64,000 nucleotides of DNA from the NCBI RefSeq assembly GCF_020805785.1, contig NZ_JAJGZV010000005.1, forward strand, positions 186,001-250,000. The letters are read 5' to 3'. The notes below the pieces were generated by a model, which saw nothing but the letters and a program-made list of their open reading frames with translations, did no database searches and was not told the origin of the DNA. The position numbers and the translations under genes were made by a program. The stretch comes from Flavobacterium chungbukense. GTDB lineage: Bacteria; Bacteroidota; Bacteroidia; Flavobacteriales; Flavobacteriaceae. Shown one piece after another: positions 25,369-34,507 of the stretch. Each line of letters begins with the position of its first letter. Within the stretch, counting starts at the first letter, position 1.

Positions 25369-25439
25369 TGGTCTATGGTGTAATGGTAACACAACTGTTT
25401 TTGGTGCAGTCTTTCTAGGTTCGAGTCCTAGTAGACCAA
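25369..25439 (+). tRNA. tRNA-Gln (UUG), copy 1
   Basis: A 71-nt cloverleaf. Acceptor TGGTCTA pairs with TAGACCA, giving the U1-A72 pair typical of tRNA-Gln. The D arm is GTG/CAC, the anticodon stem ACTGT/GCAGT with loop TTTTGGT (anticodon TTG), and the T arm CTAGG-TTCGAGT-CCTAG. CCA is not encoded. Confidence 0.95.
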
Positions 25440-25447
25440 CATAAAAA

Positions 25448-25474
25448 GCCTCTCAGAAATGAGAGGCTTTTTTT
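25448..25474 (+). terminator. Terminator of tRNA-Gln copy 1
   Basis: Stem GCCTCTC / GAGAGGC with loop AGAAAT and a run of seven T. Confidence 0.9.
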
Positions 25475-25497
25475 ATGCAAAAAAAATGTTTAAAAAG

Positions 25498-25528
25498 TTT
25501 GCGTAAACTAAATAAAGTTATAATTTTG
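25498..25528 (+). promoter_or_regulatory. Promoter of tRNA-Gln copy 2
   Basis: TTTG (25498-25501), 19 bp, TAATTTTG (25521-25528). Confidence 0.75.
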
Positions 25529-25548
25529 CACCCGCTTAACAGCACTGC

Positions 25549-25619
25549 TGGTCTATGGTGTAATGGTAACACAACTGTTTTTGGTGCAGTCTTTCTAGGT
25601 TCGAGTCCTAGTAGACCAA
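25549..25619 (+). tRNA. tRNA-Gln (UUG), copy 2
   Basis: Identical in sequence to copy 1, 180 bp downstream, with anticodon TTG. It has its own promoter and terminator, so it does not depend on copy 1 for expression. Confidence 0.95.
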
Positions 25620-25627
25620 CATAAAAA

Positions 25628-25655
25628 GCCTCTCGGAAATGAGAGGCTTTTTTTT
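25628..25655 (+). terminator. Terminator of tRNA-Gln copy 2
   Basis: Stem GCCTCTC / GAGAGGC with loop GGAAAT and a run of eight T. Confidence 0.9.
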
Positions 25656-25690
25656 ATGCGGTAAAATTAGGATTTAGAATCTGGTGTTTT

Positions 25691-26497
25691 TTATTTGTGT
25701 TTTAAAGAAGAAGGTGCAATTCCGAATTTCTTTTTAAAAGTAAAAGAGAAATGAGACAAGTCTTCAAAGCCAACTCCAATATATACTTCTGAAGGTAATT
25801 TGCCTTGACTGATTAAGTAATATGCTTCTTGCAATCTTTTATTTAGCAACCATTTTCCAGGGGTTTCTTGGAAAATTTTTTGAAAATCTCTTTTAAACGT
25901 CGCTAAACTTCTTCCGGTCAAGTAAGCAAATCGTTGCATTTGTACGTTGAAATGAAAATTTTTATTCATAAATGCTTCCAGATCAATTTTTCCAGGTTCG
26001 TTAAAATCGAATAAGATATCTTTTAATTCAGGATTGACTTTTAATAAAAGATGGACGGCTTCTTTAATTTTTAAATTGAATAAAGTTTCGTTGCTTTCTT
26101 CTTCAACTTCAAGATACGATAATAGCGATTCCATGAAAGATTGGTAAAGCAGATTTGGAGCTAATGAAAACATGGCTTCGGAATTTACCTTTTTGGTGGC
26201 TGTGTAACTATATTCTTTGCTGATTTCTCGTAAAATTTCTTGGTCTAAAAAAAGAGAAATCGTTTTGAATTCTCCTCCTTCGGGTGGAATTTTGATAAAT
26301 TTTGCCAAATGATTTCTTCTGCTGAAACGAAAATCTCCTGGTTTGGAATGAAAAGTGTTTTTGTTGTCTGAAGCAATCATTTCGCCAGAAATCTGATAGC
26401 TGAAAACGTGCTCAGGTATAAAATGTTCACCTTCACGACTACGTGAATAATAACAGGAGTAAAGAATCTTTGGTTTTATATTCGTTTTTGGATTCAT
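25691..26497 (-). CDS. AraC-family transcriptional regulator
   Basis: A 268-residue regulator. The C-terminal third carries the two helix-turn-helix AraC domain (RFAYLTGRSLATFKRDFQKI, and GFEDLSHFSFTFKKKFG near the end). The N-terminal half is a probable cupin-like effector domain (PEHVFSYQISGEMI). It lies 61 bp downstream of an aldehyde dehydrogenase gene on the same strand, so the two are probably co-transcribed and the regulator may control that gene. Effector unknown. Confidence 0.9.
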   Translation of the reverse strand: MNPKTNIKPKILYSCYYSRSREGEHFIPEHVFSYQISGEMIASDNKNTFHSKPGDFRFSRRNHLAKFIKIPPEGGEFKTISLFLDQEILREISKEYSYTATKKVNSEAMFSLAPNLLYQSFMESLLSYLEVEEESNETLFNLKIKEAVHLLLKVNPELKDILFDFNEPGKIDLEAFMNKNFHFNVQMQRFAYLTGRSLATFKRDFQKIFQETPGKWLLNKRLQEAYYLISQGKLPSEVYIGVGFEDLSHFSFTFKKKFGIAPSSLKHK

Positions 26498-26558
26498 ATT
26501 GTAAAGTTACTAAAAGATCCGGATAATCTTTTTAATGTAAGACGTCCGGATCTGTAAA

Positions 26559-27980
26559 TTATTTTTGTTGAATTAGAGCTCTAGGTTCTAAATAGGCTTC
26601 AAGGCCTAATATTCCAAATTCACGGCCGATTCCTGATTGTTTGAACCCTCCAAAAGGAGCCATTGGGTCGTGACTTATTCCATTTATTTGAACTCTGCCT
26701 GCGTTAATTTGAGAAGCAACACGTTGAGCTCGTTTAGGGTCAGATGAACTTATGTATGCTTGTAATCCGTAATTGGTGTCGTTGGCAATTTCAATTGCAT
26801 CTTCTTCTGTTTTGTAAGTGATGATGGATAAAACAGGGCCGAATATTTCTTCTTGAGCAATTCGCATTTTATTGTTTACGTGAATAAAAACAGTTGGTTT
26901 TACAAAATTTCCTTTTTCTAGTCCTTCGGGTTTTCCTAATCCGCCAGTTAAAATTTCTGCGCCTTCATTAATTCCGATTTGAATATAATCCTGAACACGA
27001 TTAAATTGTTTTTCGCTTACCATTGGTCCAACGGCTGTATTTGGATTTTTAGGGTCTCCTACAATTGTATTTGAAATTACTTCTTTAATAATAAGTTTGG
27101 TTTCCTCTAATTTGCTTTCTGGAATTAACAATCTAGTTCCGGCAATGCACGCTTGTCCGCTGTTCATATAGGCGGCGATTACAGCTAGTGGAATTGCTTT
27201 AGAGAAATCGGCGTCATCTAGGATAATGTTCGGAGATTTTCCGCCAAGCTCAAGTGTAACGCGTTTCATTGTGTTTACAGCCTCTTTGGCAATGATTTTT
27301 CCAACGGATGTAGATCCTGTAAAAGAGATTTTAGCAATGTCTGGATTGCGGCTTATTTCGTTGCCGACTACTTCGCCTAATCCGTTTACTATGTTAAAAA
27401 CGCCTTTAGGCAGTTTTGCTTCATGCAGACATTCTGTTATTAATTGTGTTTGCTGAGCGCTCATTTCACTCGGCTTTATAACAACTGTGCATCCTGCTGC
27501 GATTGCTGTTGATAATTTGCTGCAAATAAAACCATTGCTTGAATTCCAAGGAATGATAATTCCGACAACTCCAATTGGAGCCATTTGAACTTCAGATTCT
27601 CCCATTGTTTTAGTAAATTCGTAATTCTTTAGAAGATTAATAGCAGAGTCAAAACTCTTTTGCATATAAGTAAAGCTGTTGGAGGCAAATTGAAATGTTC
27701 CTCCGTATTCCTCTACTACAATATCAATAAATTCACTTTTTCTTTTTTCAATTTCGATTTTAATGTTTTCAAGATATTGAATTCTTTCGCTTGCTGTTGT
27801 TTTTGAAAAGGTTTTAAAAGCGGTTTTAGCAGCGTCGATTGCGTTTTGCGTGTCTTCGGTATTTCCTAAAATAACCTCTCCAAGCTTTTCATTTGTTGTT
27901 GGGCTAATAAGGTTGAAATATTCTGTTCCTTTTGGAGAAACGAATTCTCCATTAATGTAGATTTTGTCTATTGTTTTCAT
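26559..27980 (-). CDS. NAD(P)-dependent aldehyde dehydrogenase
   Basis: A 473-residue ALDH superfamily enzyme that oxidises an aldehyde to the acid. The family residues are present: the catalytic Cys in NSGQACIAGTR, the general base Glu in LELGGKSPN, the cofactor loop FTGSTSVGK, the catalytic Asn in PWNSSNG, and the EEIFGPVL motif. The best subgroup guess is the broad-specificity group, and the substrate cannot be read from the sequence. An AraC-family gene follows 61 bp downstream on the same strand, suggesting an inducible detoxification or catabolic unit. Confidence 0.93.
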   Translation of the reverse strand: MKTIDKIYINGEFVSPKGTEYFNLISPTTNEKLGEVILGNTEDTQNAIDAAKTAFKTFSKTTASERIQYLENIKIEIEKRKSEFIDIVVEEYGGTFQFASNSFTYMQKSFDSAINLLKNYEFTKTMGESEVQMAPIGVVGIIIPWNSSNGFICSKLSTAIAAGCTVVIKPSEMSAQQTQLITECLHEAKLPKGVFNIVNGLGEVVGNEISRNPDIAKISFTGSTSVGKIIAKEAVNTMKRVTLELGGKSPNIILDDADFSKAIPLAVIAAYMNSGQACIAGTRLLIPESKLEETKLIIKEVISNTIVGDPKNPNTAVGPMVSEKQFNRVQDYIQIGINEGAEILTGGLGKPEGLEKGNFVKPTVFIHVNNKMRIAQEEIFGPVLSIITYKTEEDAIEIANDTNYGLQAYISSSDPKRAQRVASQINAGRVQINGISHDPMAPFGGFKQSGIGREFGILGLEAYLEPRALIQQK

Positions 27981-28097
27981 GTTGTGTGATTTAATGAATT
28001 TTTATTTGACAAATTTCTTTAATAATAGGCTTGGCTATTTTGTTGGAAAGCTCATTTTTAATTATCTCATTTTAATCTTTAAAAAGTTAATTTGTAA

Positions 28098-28132
28098 ATA
28101 AAAAAAAAGCCTCTCGGTTGAGAAGCTTTTTA
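28098..28132 (-). terminator. Terminator of the universal stress protein gene
   Basis: Minus-strand hairpin AAAAGCTTCTC / GAGAGGCTTTT with a T-tract. The single non-Watson-Crick position is a wobble only when read on the minus strand, which supports this direction. Confidence 0.8.
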
Positions 28133-28155
28133 TTGTTTTTGAAAGTTCATGCTTT

Positions 28156-28980
28156 TTATATTTTTAAAGTGATTACAGGTTTGACTGCATGATTGACCAA
28201 TCCTTCGCTTATACTTCCGTTAAAAAAGTGTGCAAAACCTGTTCTGCCGTGCGTACACATTCCGATGATGTCGGCATTTATTTTATTAGAAAAATTAATA
28301 ATTCCTTTTTCAATATTAGTGTCGTTGTAAATTTGAGTGGTGTAATTGCTAATGTTGAATTGAGATACAAAATCCTGCATTGCTTTTTCGCTGGTATGCG
28401 TGGGTTTAAAGCTATTTGGTGTGCAAATGGTTACTAAGTGTAGTTTTGATTCGAATAAATTGGTGAAGTTTAGCAGTTTTTTAAAAGGTTTTTTTGCTTC
28501 TTCGGAAAAATCAGATGCAAAAACAATATTAGTAGCATTGAAATTTGAAATGTTTTTCTTGATGATTAAAACGGGAATTTCAGAATTCCGAACTACTTTT
28601 TCAGTGTTAGAGCCAATCAATAATTCTTCAATTCCAGAAGATCCGTGAGATCCCATTATAATTAGATCGACTTCGTAATCTTTGCTTATTTGTGTAATGC
28701 CGTGTATTGGCTTGTCCATTTTTACAACTTCGGTAATCGATATTCCGTCAAGATAAGATCTTGAAGAAACTTCGTCAAGCATCTCATTTGCTTTCTTCAT
28801 GAAAAGCATGCTCTCAGGAATGCTGATTCCGCCCATTATCGCGTCATTTGACTGATGCGGTAGTTCAAGCATATGCAGAATGATAATTTCGGAATTATTT
28901 TTTTTTGCGATTTGAGAGGCGACTTTTAAAGCGTCTTCTGCATGTTCTGAGAAATCGGTAGGTACTAAAATTCGTTTCAT
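28156..28980 (-). CDS. Universal stress protein, two tandem UspA domains
   Basis: A 274-residue cytosolic protein made of two UspA domains (about residues 1-140 and 150-274). Domain 1 starts KRILVPTDFSEHAEDAL and has the ATP-binding-type motif GSHGSSGIEELLIGSNTEKV. Domain 2 has IVFASDFSEEAKKPF and the motif GMCTHGRTGFAHFFNGS. Such tandem proteins are common in Bacteroidota and accumulate under stress or starvation. It is monocistronic with its own terminator. The exact function is unknown. Confidence 0.92.
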   Translation of the reverse strand: MKRILVPTDFSEHAEDALKVASQIAKKNNSEIIILHMLELPHQSNDAIMGGISIPESMLFMKKANEMLDEVSSRSYLDGISITEVVKMDKPIHGITQISKDYEVDLIIMGSHGSSGIEELLIGSNTEKVVRNSEIPVLIIKKNISNFNATNIVFASDFSEEAKKPFKKLLNFTNLFESKLHLVTICTPNSFKPTHTSEKAMQDFVSQFNISNYTTQIYNDTNIEKGIINFSNKINADIIGMCTHGRTGFAHFFNGSISEGLVNHAVKPVITLKI

Positions 28981-29060
28981 AATTTTGAAGTTAAATATGA
29001 ATAATTCTCTGTTTTAATGCTCTTATAAAGGTAAGAAATATTTTTAGAGCAATCAATTTA

Positions 29061-29089
29061 TTTGATTTATAAAAAAAACACTATATTTG
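29061..29089 (+). promoter_or_regulatory. Promoter of the rimP-nusA-infB operon
   Basis: TTTG (29061-29064), 17 bp, TATATTTG (29082-29089), an exact Bacteroidota promoter, about 60 bp upstream of the rimP start. Confidence 0.75.
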
Positions 29090-29117
29090 CACAGTTATTT
29101 ATTAAAATCTAAATAAT

Positions 29118-29143
29118 GAGGGGACTAAGTGTCCCCTCTTTTT
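29118..29143 (+). promoter_or_regulatory. Terminator-like hairpin (putative attenuator) in the rimP leader
   Basis: Perfect 8-bp GC-rich stem GAGGGGAC / GTCCCCTC with loop TAAGT and five T directly after, 9 bp before the rimP ATG. It lies between the promoter and the first gene, so it would terminate before any coding sequence. In E. coli the rimP-nusA operon is also autoregulated by NusA through leader terminators, so control of the same kind is likely here. Confidence 0.75.
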
Positions 29144-29151
29144 ATAAAATT

Positions 29152-29616
29152 ATGACATTCAAAGAAAAAGTAAACGGATTAATTACAGAAGCTCTTCTGG
29201 AAAAGCCATCAGTCTTTTTGATTGATTTAGCGGTTTCGGATTCTTTTAAAATTAGTGTTGGTTTAGACGGAGATAATGGAGTGGCACTGCAGGATTGCAT
29301 TGATATTAGTCGTGCAATCGAGAATAATCTTGATCGTGAAGAACAGGATTTTTCGCTTGAAGTAGCGTCAGTAGGAGTAGGATCGCCTTTGAAATTGATA
29401 AGACAATATAAGAAAAATATTGGTAGAACGCTGATTGTTACTACAAATACTGAAAAAATTGAAGCAGAATTGATAGAAGCTAACGATGTTTTTATAATTT
29501 TGTCTTGGAAAGCAAGGGAACCGAAAAAAGTAGGAAAAGGAAAAGAAACAGTTCAAAAGGAGCAACAAATACCTTATACAGAAATTAAAGAGGCAGTTGT
29601 TACAGTAACATTTTAA
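29152..29616 (+). CDS. rimP: Ribosome maturation factor RimP
   Basis: Assists 30S subunit assembly. From the ATG at 29152 the product is 154 residues, with the RimP signature (CIDISRAIENNLDRE, then DFSLEVASVGVGSPLK). An in-frame ATG at 29116 would put the attenuator hairpin inside the reading frame and add 12 unlike residues, so it was rejected. It is the first gene of rimP-nusA-infB, the widely conserved order. Confidence 0.94.
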   Translation: MTFKEKVNGLITEALLEKPSVFLIDLAVSDSFKISVGLDGDNGVALQDCIDISRAIENNLDREEQDFSLEVASVGVGSPLKLIRQYKKNIGRTLIVTTNTEKIEAELIEANDVFIILSWKAREPKKVGKGKETVQKEQQIPYTEIKEAVVTVTF

Positions 29617-29635
29617 TTTTAATTAAAGAATTCGC

Positions 29636-30889
29636 ATGGAAAATTTAGCATTAATCGATTCATTCTCAGAGTTTAAAGATAATAAACTTATTGATCGTGT
29701 AACGCTTATGGCAATTTTAGAGGATGTGTTTAGAAATGCATTGAAGAAAAAATACGGATCTGATGATAACTTCGATATTATTATAAATCCTGATAAAGGA
29801 GATATGGAGATATGGAGAAGAAGAGTAATCGTTGCTGATGAAGATCTTGATTTTGAAAACGAAGAAATTACCTTGACGGAAGCAAGAATGATCGAAGCGG
29901 ATTTTGAAATTGGCGAAGAAGTTTCTGAAGAAGTTAAATTGATTGATTTAGGAAGACGAGCTATTTTGGCACTTCGTCAAAACTTAATATCTAAAATTCA
30001 CGAACACGATAATACTAATCTTTACAAGCAATTTAAAGATATTATTGGTGATATCTATACTGCAGAAGTACATCACGTGCGTCCAAGAGTAGTAATCTTG
30101 GTTGATGACGAAGGAAATGAAATTGTACTTCCGAAAGAAAAACAAATTCCATCTGACTTTTTCCGTAAAGGAGACAATGTTCGTGGAATTATTGAAAGTG
30201 TAGAATTAAAAGGAAATAAACCTCAAATCATTATGTCTAGAACTTCAGAGAAGTTTTTAGAGAAATTGTTTGAGCAAGAAATTCCAGAAGTTTTCGACGG
30301 ATTAATTACAGTAAAAAATGTAGTTCGTATTCCTGGAGAAAAAGCAAAAGTAGCTGTAGATTCTTATGATGATAGAATTGATCCAGTTGGCGCTTGCGTT
30401 GGAATGAAAGGTTCTCGTATTCACGGAATTGTTCGAGAATTGGGGAATGAAAATATTGACGTAATCAATTATACAAACAATATTCAATTGTTTATTACAA
30501 GAGCATTAAGTCCTGCAAAAGTTTCTTCTATTAAAATTGATGAAGAAAACAAAAGAGCTGAAGTTTTCTTGAAATTGGAAGAAGTTTCTAAAGCAATCGG
30601 TAGAGGAGGTCATAATATTAAATTAGCAGGTCAATTGACAGGTTATGAATTAGATGTAATCCGTGAAGGAGATGTTGCAGGTACAGTTGCAGATGAAGAT
30701 GATGTTGAATTAACAGAGTTTTCAGATGAAATTGAAGAATGGGTAATTGAAGAGTTTGCTAAGATAGGTTTGGATACTGCTAAAAGTATTTTGAAACACG
30801 ACGTAGAAGATTTAGTAAGAAGAACAGATTTAGAAGAGGAAACTATTCTAGACGTTATGAAAATACTAAAAGAAGAGTTCGATAGTTAG
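29636..30889 (+). CDS. nusA: Transcription termination/antitermination factor NusA
   Basis: Binds RNA polymerase and modulates pausing, termination and antitermination. The 417-residue product has the N-terminal polymerase-binding domain, an S1 domain (about residues 130-200) and two KH domains (VGACVGMKGSRIHGIVREL and the second with AIGRGGHNIKLA). An acidic C-terminal tail follows. Like other Bacteroidota NusA, it lacks the C-terminal acidic repeats of the E. coli protein. It is 19 bp after rimP and 60 bp before infB. It may act on the attenuator at 29118. Confidence 0.96.
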   Translation: MENLALIDSFSEFKDNKLIDRVTLMAILEDVFRNALKKKYGSDDNFDIIINPDKGDMEIWRRRVIVADEDLDFENEEITLTEARMIEADFEIGEEVSEEVKLIDLGRRAILALRQNLISKIHEHDNTNLYKQFKDIIGDIYTAEVHHVRPRVVILVDDEGNEIVLPKEKQIPSDFFRKGDNVRGIIESVELKGNKPQIIMSRTSEKFLEKLFEQEIPEVFDGLITVKNVVRIPGEKAKVAVDSYDDRIDPVGACVGMKGSRIHGIVRELGNENIDVINYTNNIQLFITRALSPAKVSSIKIDEENKRAEVFLKLEEVSKAIGRGGHNIKLAGQLTGYELDVIREGDVAGTVADEDDVELTEFSDEIEEWVIEEFAKIGLDTAKSILKHDVEDLVRRTDLEEETILDVMKILKEEFDS

Positions 30890-30949
30890 GCAATAGCTGA
30901 ACATTTGGCTCTAACAACACAACGAAAAAGGTAATAATAAAAAGGTTAT

Positions 30950-33832
30950 ATGTCTGAAGAGAGAGTAATAAGAATAAACAAGGTTTTAAGGGAATTAAAT
31001 ATTTCGTTAGAAAGAGCTGTAGATTATCTAAAAGATAAGGGAATTGCTATTGATGCAAATCCGAATGCAAAAATTTCTGACAGCGAATTTAATATCCTTC
31101 AAAGCCAATTTGCGGGCGATAAGGGGAATAAAGAGGCTTCTAAAGAGGTTGGGGAAGAGAAAAGAAAAGAAAAAGAGGCATTGCGTGTAGAGCGTGAGAA
31201 AGAGATTGAAGACAAACGCAGACAAGAAGAAGAGCGTCAAAAACAGCAAGAAATAATCAAAGCGCGAGCGGTTGTTTCTGGACCTGTGCAAGTTGGAAAA
31301 ATTGACTTAAATCCAAAAAAACCTGCGATTACTCCTTCTGAGGAAACTGCTAAGGTTGAAGAACCAAAAGCTGTTGTTGCACCTGTGCAACCAGAAAAAC
31401 CTGTTCAAAATGAAACTGTAAAGCCAGAACCAGTTGTGGCTCCTCCGGTTTCAGAAACAAAAAAGATTGAGCCTGTTATTACTGAGAAAAAAGAAGTTAA
31501 AGTAGAATCTCCTAAAGTTGCGCAAGAACCTATTGTGTCTACAGACCCAACAACTTCAGAAGAAACTATTACTACGCAATATCAAAAGCTTTCAGGAACT
31601 ACTCTTACTGGGCAGACAATTGATTTGTCTCAATTTAATAAGCCTAAGAAAAAGAAGGAAGATCCTAAAGCGGCTCAAAATAATAAACCTGGAACTCCTG
31701 GAGTAGGTGGTAATAACGCAAATAAAAATAAGCGTAAAAGAATCGCTCCTAAACCAGGTGCGCCTGGAGCGCCAAAACCTGCTACAGGAAATAATAATGC
31801 TCCTGGAACGCCAAATCCAAATAAAATTACACCAAATAATAATGGTGGAGGTTTTAATGCTAACAGAAGTGCTAGACCTGGTTTCGTAAAAGGAAACCGT
31901 CCTGCAATTGTGGCTAAAGTAGAGCCTACAGAAGAAGAAGTAAAAAACCAAATTAGAGAAACTCTTGAAAAACTTCAAGGTAAAGGAGGTAAATCTAAAG
32001 CGGCTAAATATAGAAGAGATAAAAGAGAAACACACCGTCAGAAATCTGATGATGAGCAAAGAGCTCTTGATGAAGGAAGTAAAACAATTAAGGTTACAGA
32101 ATTCGTTACAGTAGGTGAAATTGCAATTATGATGGATGTGCCGATTACTAAAGTAATTGGAACTTGTATGTCTCTTGGAATCATGGTTACCATGAATCAG
32201 CGTCTAGATGCTGAAACTCTAACAATTGTAGCAGATGAGTTTGGTTATGAAGTAGAGTTTATTACAGTTGATATCGAAGAAGCGATTGAGGTTGTTGAAG
32301 ATAGAGAAGAAGATTTAGTTACTAGAGCGCCGATTGTTACTGTAATGGGTCACGTCGATCACGGTAAAACATCTTTGCTGGATTATATTCGTAAAGAAAA
32401 TGTTATTGCAGGTGAGTCTGGAGGTATTACACAGCACATTGGGGCTTACGGGGTAACTTTAGATAATGGTCAAAAAATCGCATTCTTAGATACACCAGGT
32501 CACGAGGCGTTTACCGCAATGCGTGCACGTGGAGCTCAGGTTACAGATATTGCTATTATTGTTGTTGCGGCGGATGATGATATCATGCCACAGACAAAAG
32601 AAGCAATCTCTCACGCACAAGCTGCTGGAGTGCCAATTATATTTGCAATCAATAAAATTGATAAACCAAATGCTAACGTTGATAAAATTAAAGAGCGTTT
32701 AGCTGGTATGAATTTACTTGTTGAAGATTGGGGTGGAAAAATTCAGTCACATGATATTTCTGCAAAAGTTGGAACAGGAGTTAAAGAATTATTAGAGAAA
32801 GTTTTATTAGAAGCTGAAATCTTAGATTTAAAAGCAAATCCAAATAAAGCGGCTCAAGGTACTGTTGTGGAGGCTTTCCTTGATAAAGGAAAAGGATATG
32901 TTTCAACAATTTTAGTTCAACAAGGAACTTTGAAAATTGGAGATTATATGCTTGCAGGAAAACACCATGGTAAGGTTAAGGCAATGCATGATGAAAGAGG
33001 GCATACGGTTTTATCAGCAGGTCCTTCAACTCCGGTATCAGTTTTAGGTTTAGATGGAGCTGCAACGGCTGGAGATAAATTCAACGTTTTTGAAGATGAA
33101 AAAGAGGCAAAACAAATTGCATCTAAACGTTCTCAATTAATGCGTGAACAATCAGTTCGTACACAAAGACATATTACACTTGATGAGATTGGTCGTCGTA
33201 TCGCTCTTGGTCAGTTTAAAGAATTAAACGTAATCCTTAAAGGAGACGTTGATGGATCTGTTGAAGCCTTATCAGATTCGTTCTCTAAGCTTTCTACTGA
33301 AGAGGTTCAGATTAATATTATTCATAAAGGAGTTGGAGCTATTACCGAAACAGATGTTAACTTGGCTTCTGCGTCAGATGCGATCATTATCGGATTTAAT
33401 GTTCGTCCTGCAGGAAATGCAAGACAACTTGCAGATAAGGAAGAAATTGACATTCGTTACTACTCTATTATCTATGCCGCTATTGATGACTTGAAAGATG
33501 CAATGGAAGGAATGTTGGCGCCAGAGATGAAAGAAGAAGTATTAGGAAATGCTGAAATTCGTGAGATTTTCAAAATTTCTAAAGTGGGTTCAATCGCTGG
33601 ATGTATGGTTACTGATGGTAAAATCTTAAGAACTTCTAAAATTAGAGTTATTAGAGACGGAGTTGTGGTTCATACAGGTGAACTTGTGGCTTTAAAACGT
33701 TTCAAAGACGATGTTAAAGAGGTGACGAAAGGTTATGATTGTGGTATCCAGATAAAAGGATTTAATGATATCGAAATTAACGATGTTATTGAAGCGTACC
33801 ATGAAGTAGCAATTAAAAAGAAATTGAAATAA
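30950..33832 (+). CDS. infB: Translation initiation factor IF-2
   Basis: A GTPase that places initiator tRNA on the 30S subunit. In the 960-residue product, about 450 N-terminal residues are Lys/Glu/Pro-rich and low in complexity, probably disordered. The G domain follows with GHVDHGKTSL, DTPGHEAF and NKIDK, then domains II, III and IV with a conserved end (GYDCGIQIKGFNDI). The first 50 residues form the small N-terminal IF-2 domain (VLRELNISLERAVDYLKDKG). It is the last gene of the operon, with a terminator just downstream. Confidence 0.97.
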   Translation: MSEERVIRINKVLRELNISLERAVDYLKDKGIAIDANPNAKISDSEFNILQSQFAGDKGNKEASKEVGEEKRKEKEALRVEREKEIEDKRRQEEERQKQQEIIKARAVVSGPVQVGKIDLNPKKPAITPSEETAKVEEPKAVVAPVQPEKPVQNETVKPEPVVAPPVSETKKIEPVITEKKEVKVESPKVAQEPIVSTDPTTSEETITTQYQKLSGTTLTGQTIDLSQFNKPKKKKEDPKAAQNNKPGTPGVGGNNANKNKRKRIAPKPGAPGAPKPATGNNNAPGTPNPNKITPNNNGGGFNANRSARPGFVKGNRPAIVAKVEPTEEEVKNQIRETLEKLQGKGGKSKAAKYRRDKRETHRQKSDDEQRALDEGSKTIKVTEFVTVGEIAIMMDVPITKVIGTCMSLGIMVTMNQRLDAETLTIVADEFGYEVEFITVDIEEAIEVVEDREEDLVTRAPIVTVMGHVDHGKTSLLDYIRKENVIAGESGGITQHIGAYGVTLDNGQKIAFLDTPGHEAFTAMRARGAQVTDIAIIVVAADDDIMPQTKEAISHAQAAGVPIIFAINKIDKPNANVDKIKERLAGMNLLVEDWGGKIQSHDISAKVGTGVKELLEKVLLEAEILDLKANPNKAAQGTVVEAFLDKGKGYVSTILVQQGTLKIGDYMLAGKHHGKVKAMHDERGHTVLSAGPSTPVSVLGLDGAATAGDKFNVFEDEKEAKQIASKRSQLMREQSVRTQRHITLDEIGRRIALGQFKELNVILKGDVDGSVEALSDSFSKLSTEEVQINIIHKGVGAITETDVNLASASDAIIIGFNVRPAGNARQLADKEEIDIRYYSIIYAAIDDLKDAMEGMLAPEMKEEVLGNAEIREIFKISKVGSIAGCMVTDGKILRTSKIRVIRDGVVVHTGELVALKRFKDDVKEVTKGYDCGIQIKGFNDIEINDVIEAYHEVAIKKKLK

Positions 33833-33850
33833 AATTCAATAATTATAAAA

Positions 33851-33882
33851 AAAAGTCTCAATGAAAATTGGGACTTTTTTTA
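33851..33882 (+). terminator. Terminator of the rimP-nusA-infB operon
   Basis: Stem AAAGTCTCAAT / ATTGGGACTTT with GAAA loop and T-tract, 20 bp after the infB stop. Confidence 0.9.
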
Positions 33883-33956
33883 TAAAAAAGAATTTGTTCT
33901 GCTATGATTTATTTCAAGTTTTAATATTATTTTTGATTCAATTAAATTGATTTAAA

Positions 33957-34466
33957 ATGAAATTAGGTATATATTCGGTCGTTTTGTTTTTAAGCTTTTC
34001 TTCTTTTTGCCTTGCGCAGGAAGATGTAGAGAAGTCAGCTCCACCTCCAGGAAATGCATTGGTAGGAGATTATTATGGAGCAGATGTTTCAGGTTCTTCT
34101 GTAAAAAATGCTATTTCTGTTAGTGAATTGGGTAGTAAGTTGCAATCTTCAGTTAAAATTGAAAATGTTGCTGTTAAAGGTGAGGTTACTGGTGTCTGTC
34201 CAAAAAAAGGCTGCTGGGTAAGTGTTAAGGCAGATGATGGCGCGTCTTTCTTTGTTAAAATGAAAGATTATGCTTTTTTTGTGCCAACAGCTCTGAAGGG
34301 TAAAAATGTGGTTCTAGAAGGAAATGCAGAAAGAAAAGTTACCTCTGTAGAAGAGCTGAAGCATTATGCAAAAGATGCTAAAAAATCGAAGGCAGAAATA
34401 GATGCAATCAAGGTGCCGAAAGAAGAAATACGATTCCTGGCAAGTGGTATTAAAGTTGTAAATTAA
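33957..34466 (+). CDS. DUF4920 domain secreted protein
   Basis: A 169-residue protein with a signal peptide (cleavage near CLAQ, residue 21). The central motif GVCPKKGCWVSVKADDG with two cysteines, and a following FFVKMKDYAFFVP, fit the DUF4920 family of small exported Bacteroidota proteins, which have an OB-fold-like domain. The Cys pair (CPKKGC) may bind metal or form a disulfide. No partner gene is obvious, since the SPOR gene downstream is convergent. Function unknown. Confidence 0.83.
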   Translation: MKLGIYSVVLFLSFSSFCLAQEDVEKSAPPPGNALVGDYYGADVSGSSVKNAISVSELGSKLQSSVKIENVAVKGEVTGVCPKKGCWVSVKADDGASFFVKMKDYAFFVPTALKGKNVVLEGNAERKVTSVEELKHYAKDAKKSKAEIDAIKVPKEEIRFLASGIKVVN

Positions 34467-34507
34467 CTATGCTGATGTTAGTGAAAAGCTATGGTTATAT
34501 AAAATAA

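Larger units (their letters stand above)
25311..25658. repeat. 180-bp tandem duplication carrying tRNA-Gln, promoter and terminator
   Basis: The region 25311-25490 is repeated at 25491-25658 with an exact 180-bp offset. Each unit holds a -33 TTTG, a -7 box (TAAATTTG or TAATTTTG), an identical tRNA gene and a near-identical terminator. The tRNA parts are the same base for base and the spacers have drifted. Confidence 0.9.

Noticed and set aside
29116..29151. Upstream in-frame start for rimP
   Set aside because: It would place the attenuator hairpin inside the coding sequence and add residues unlike RimP. The ATG at 29152 fits the family.
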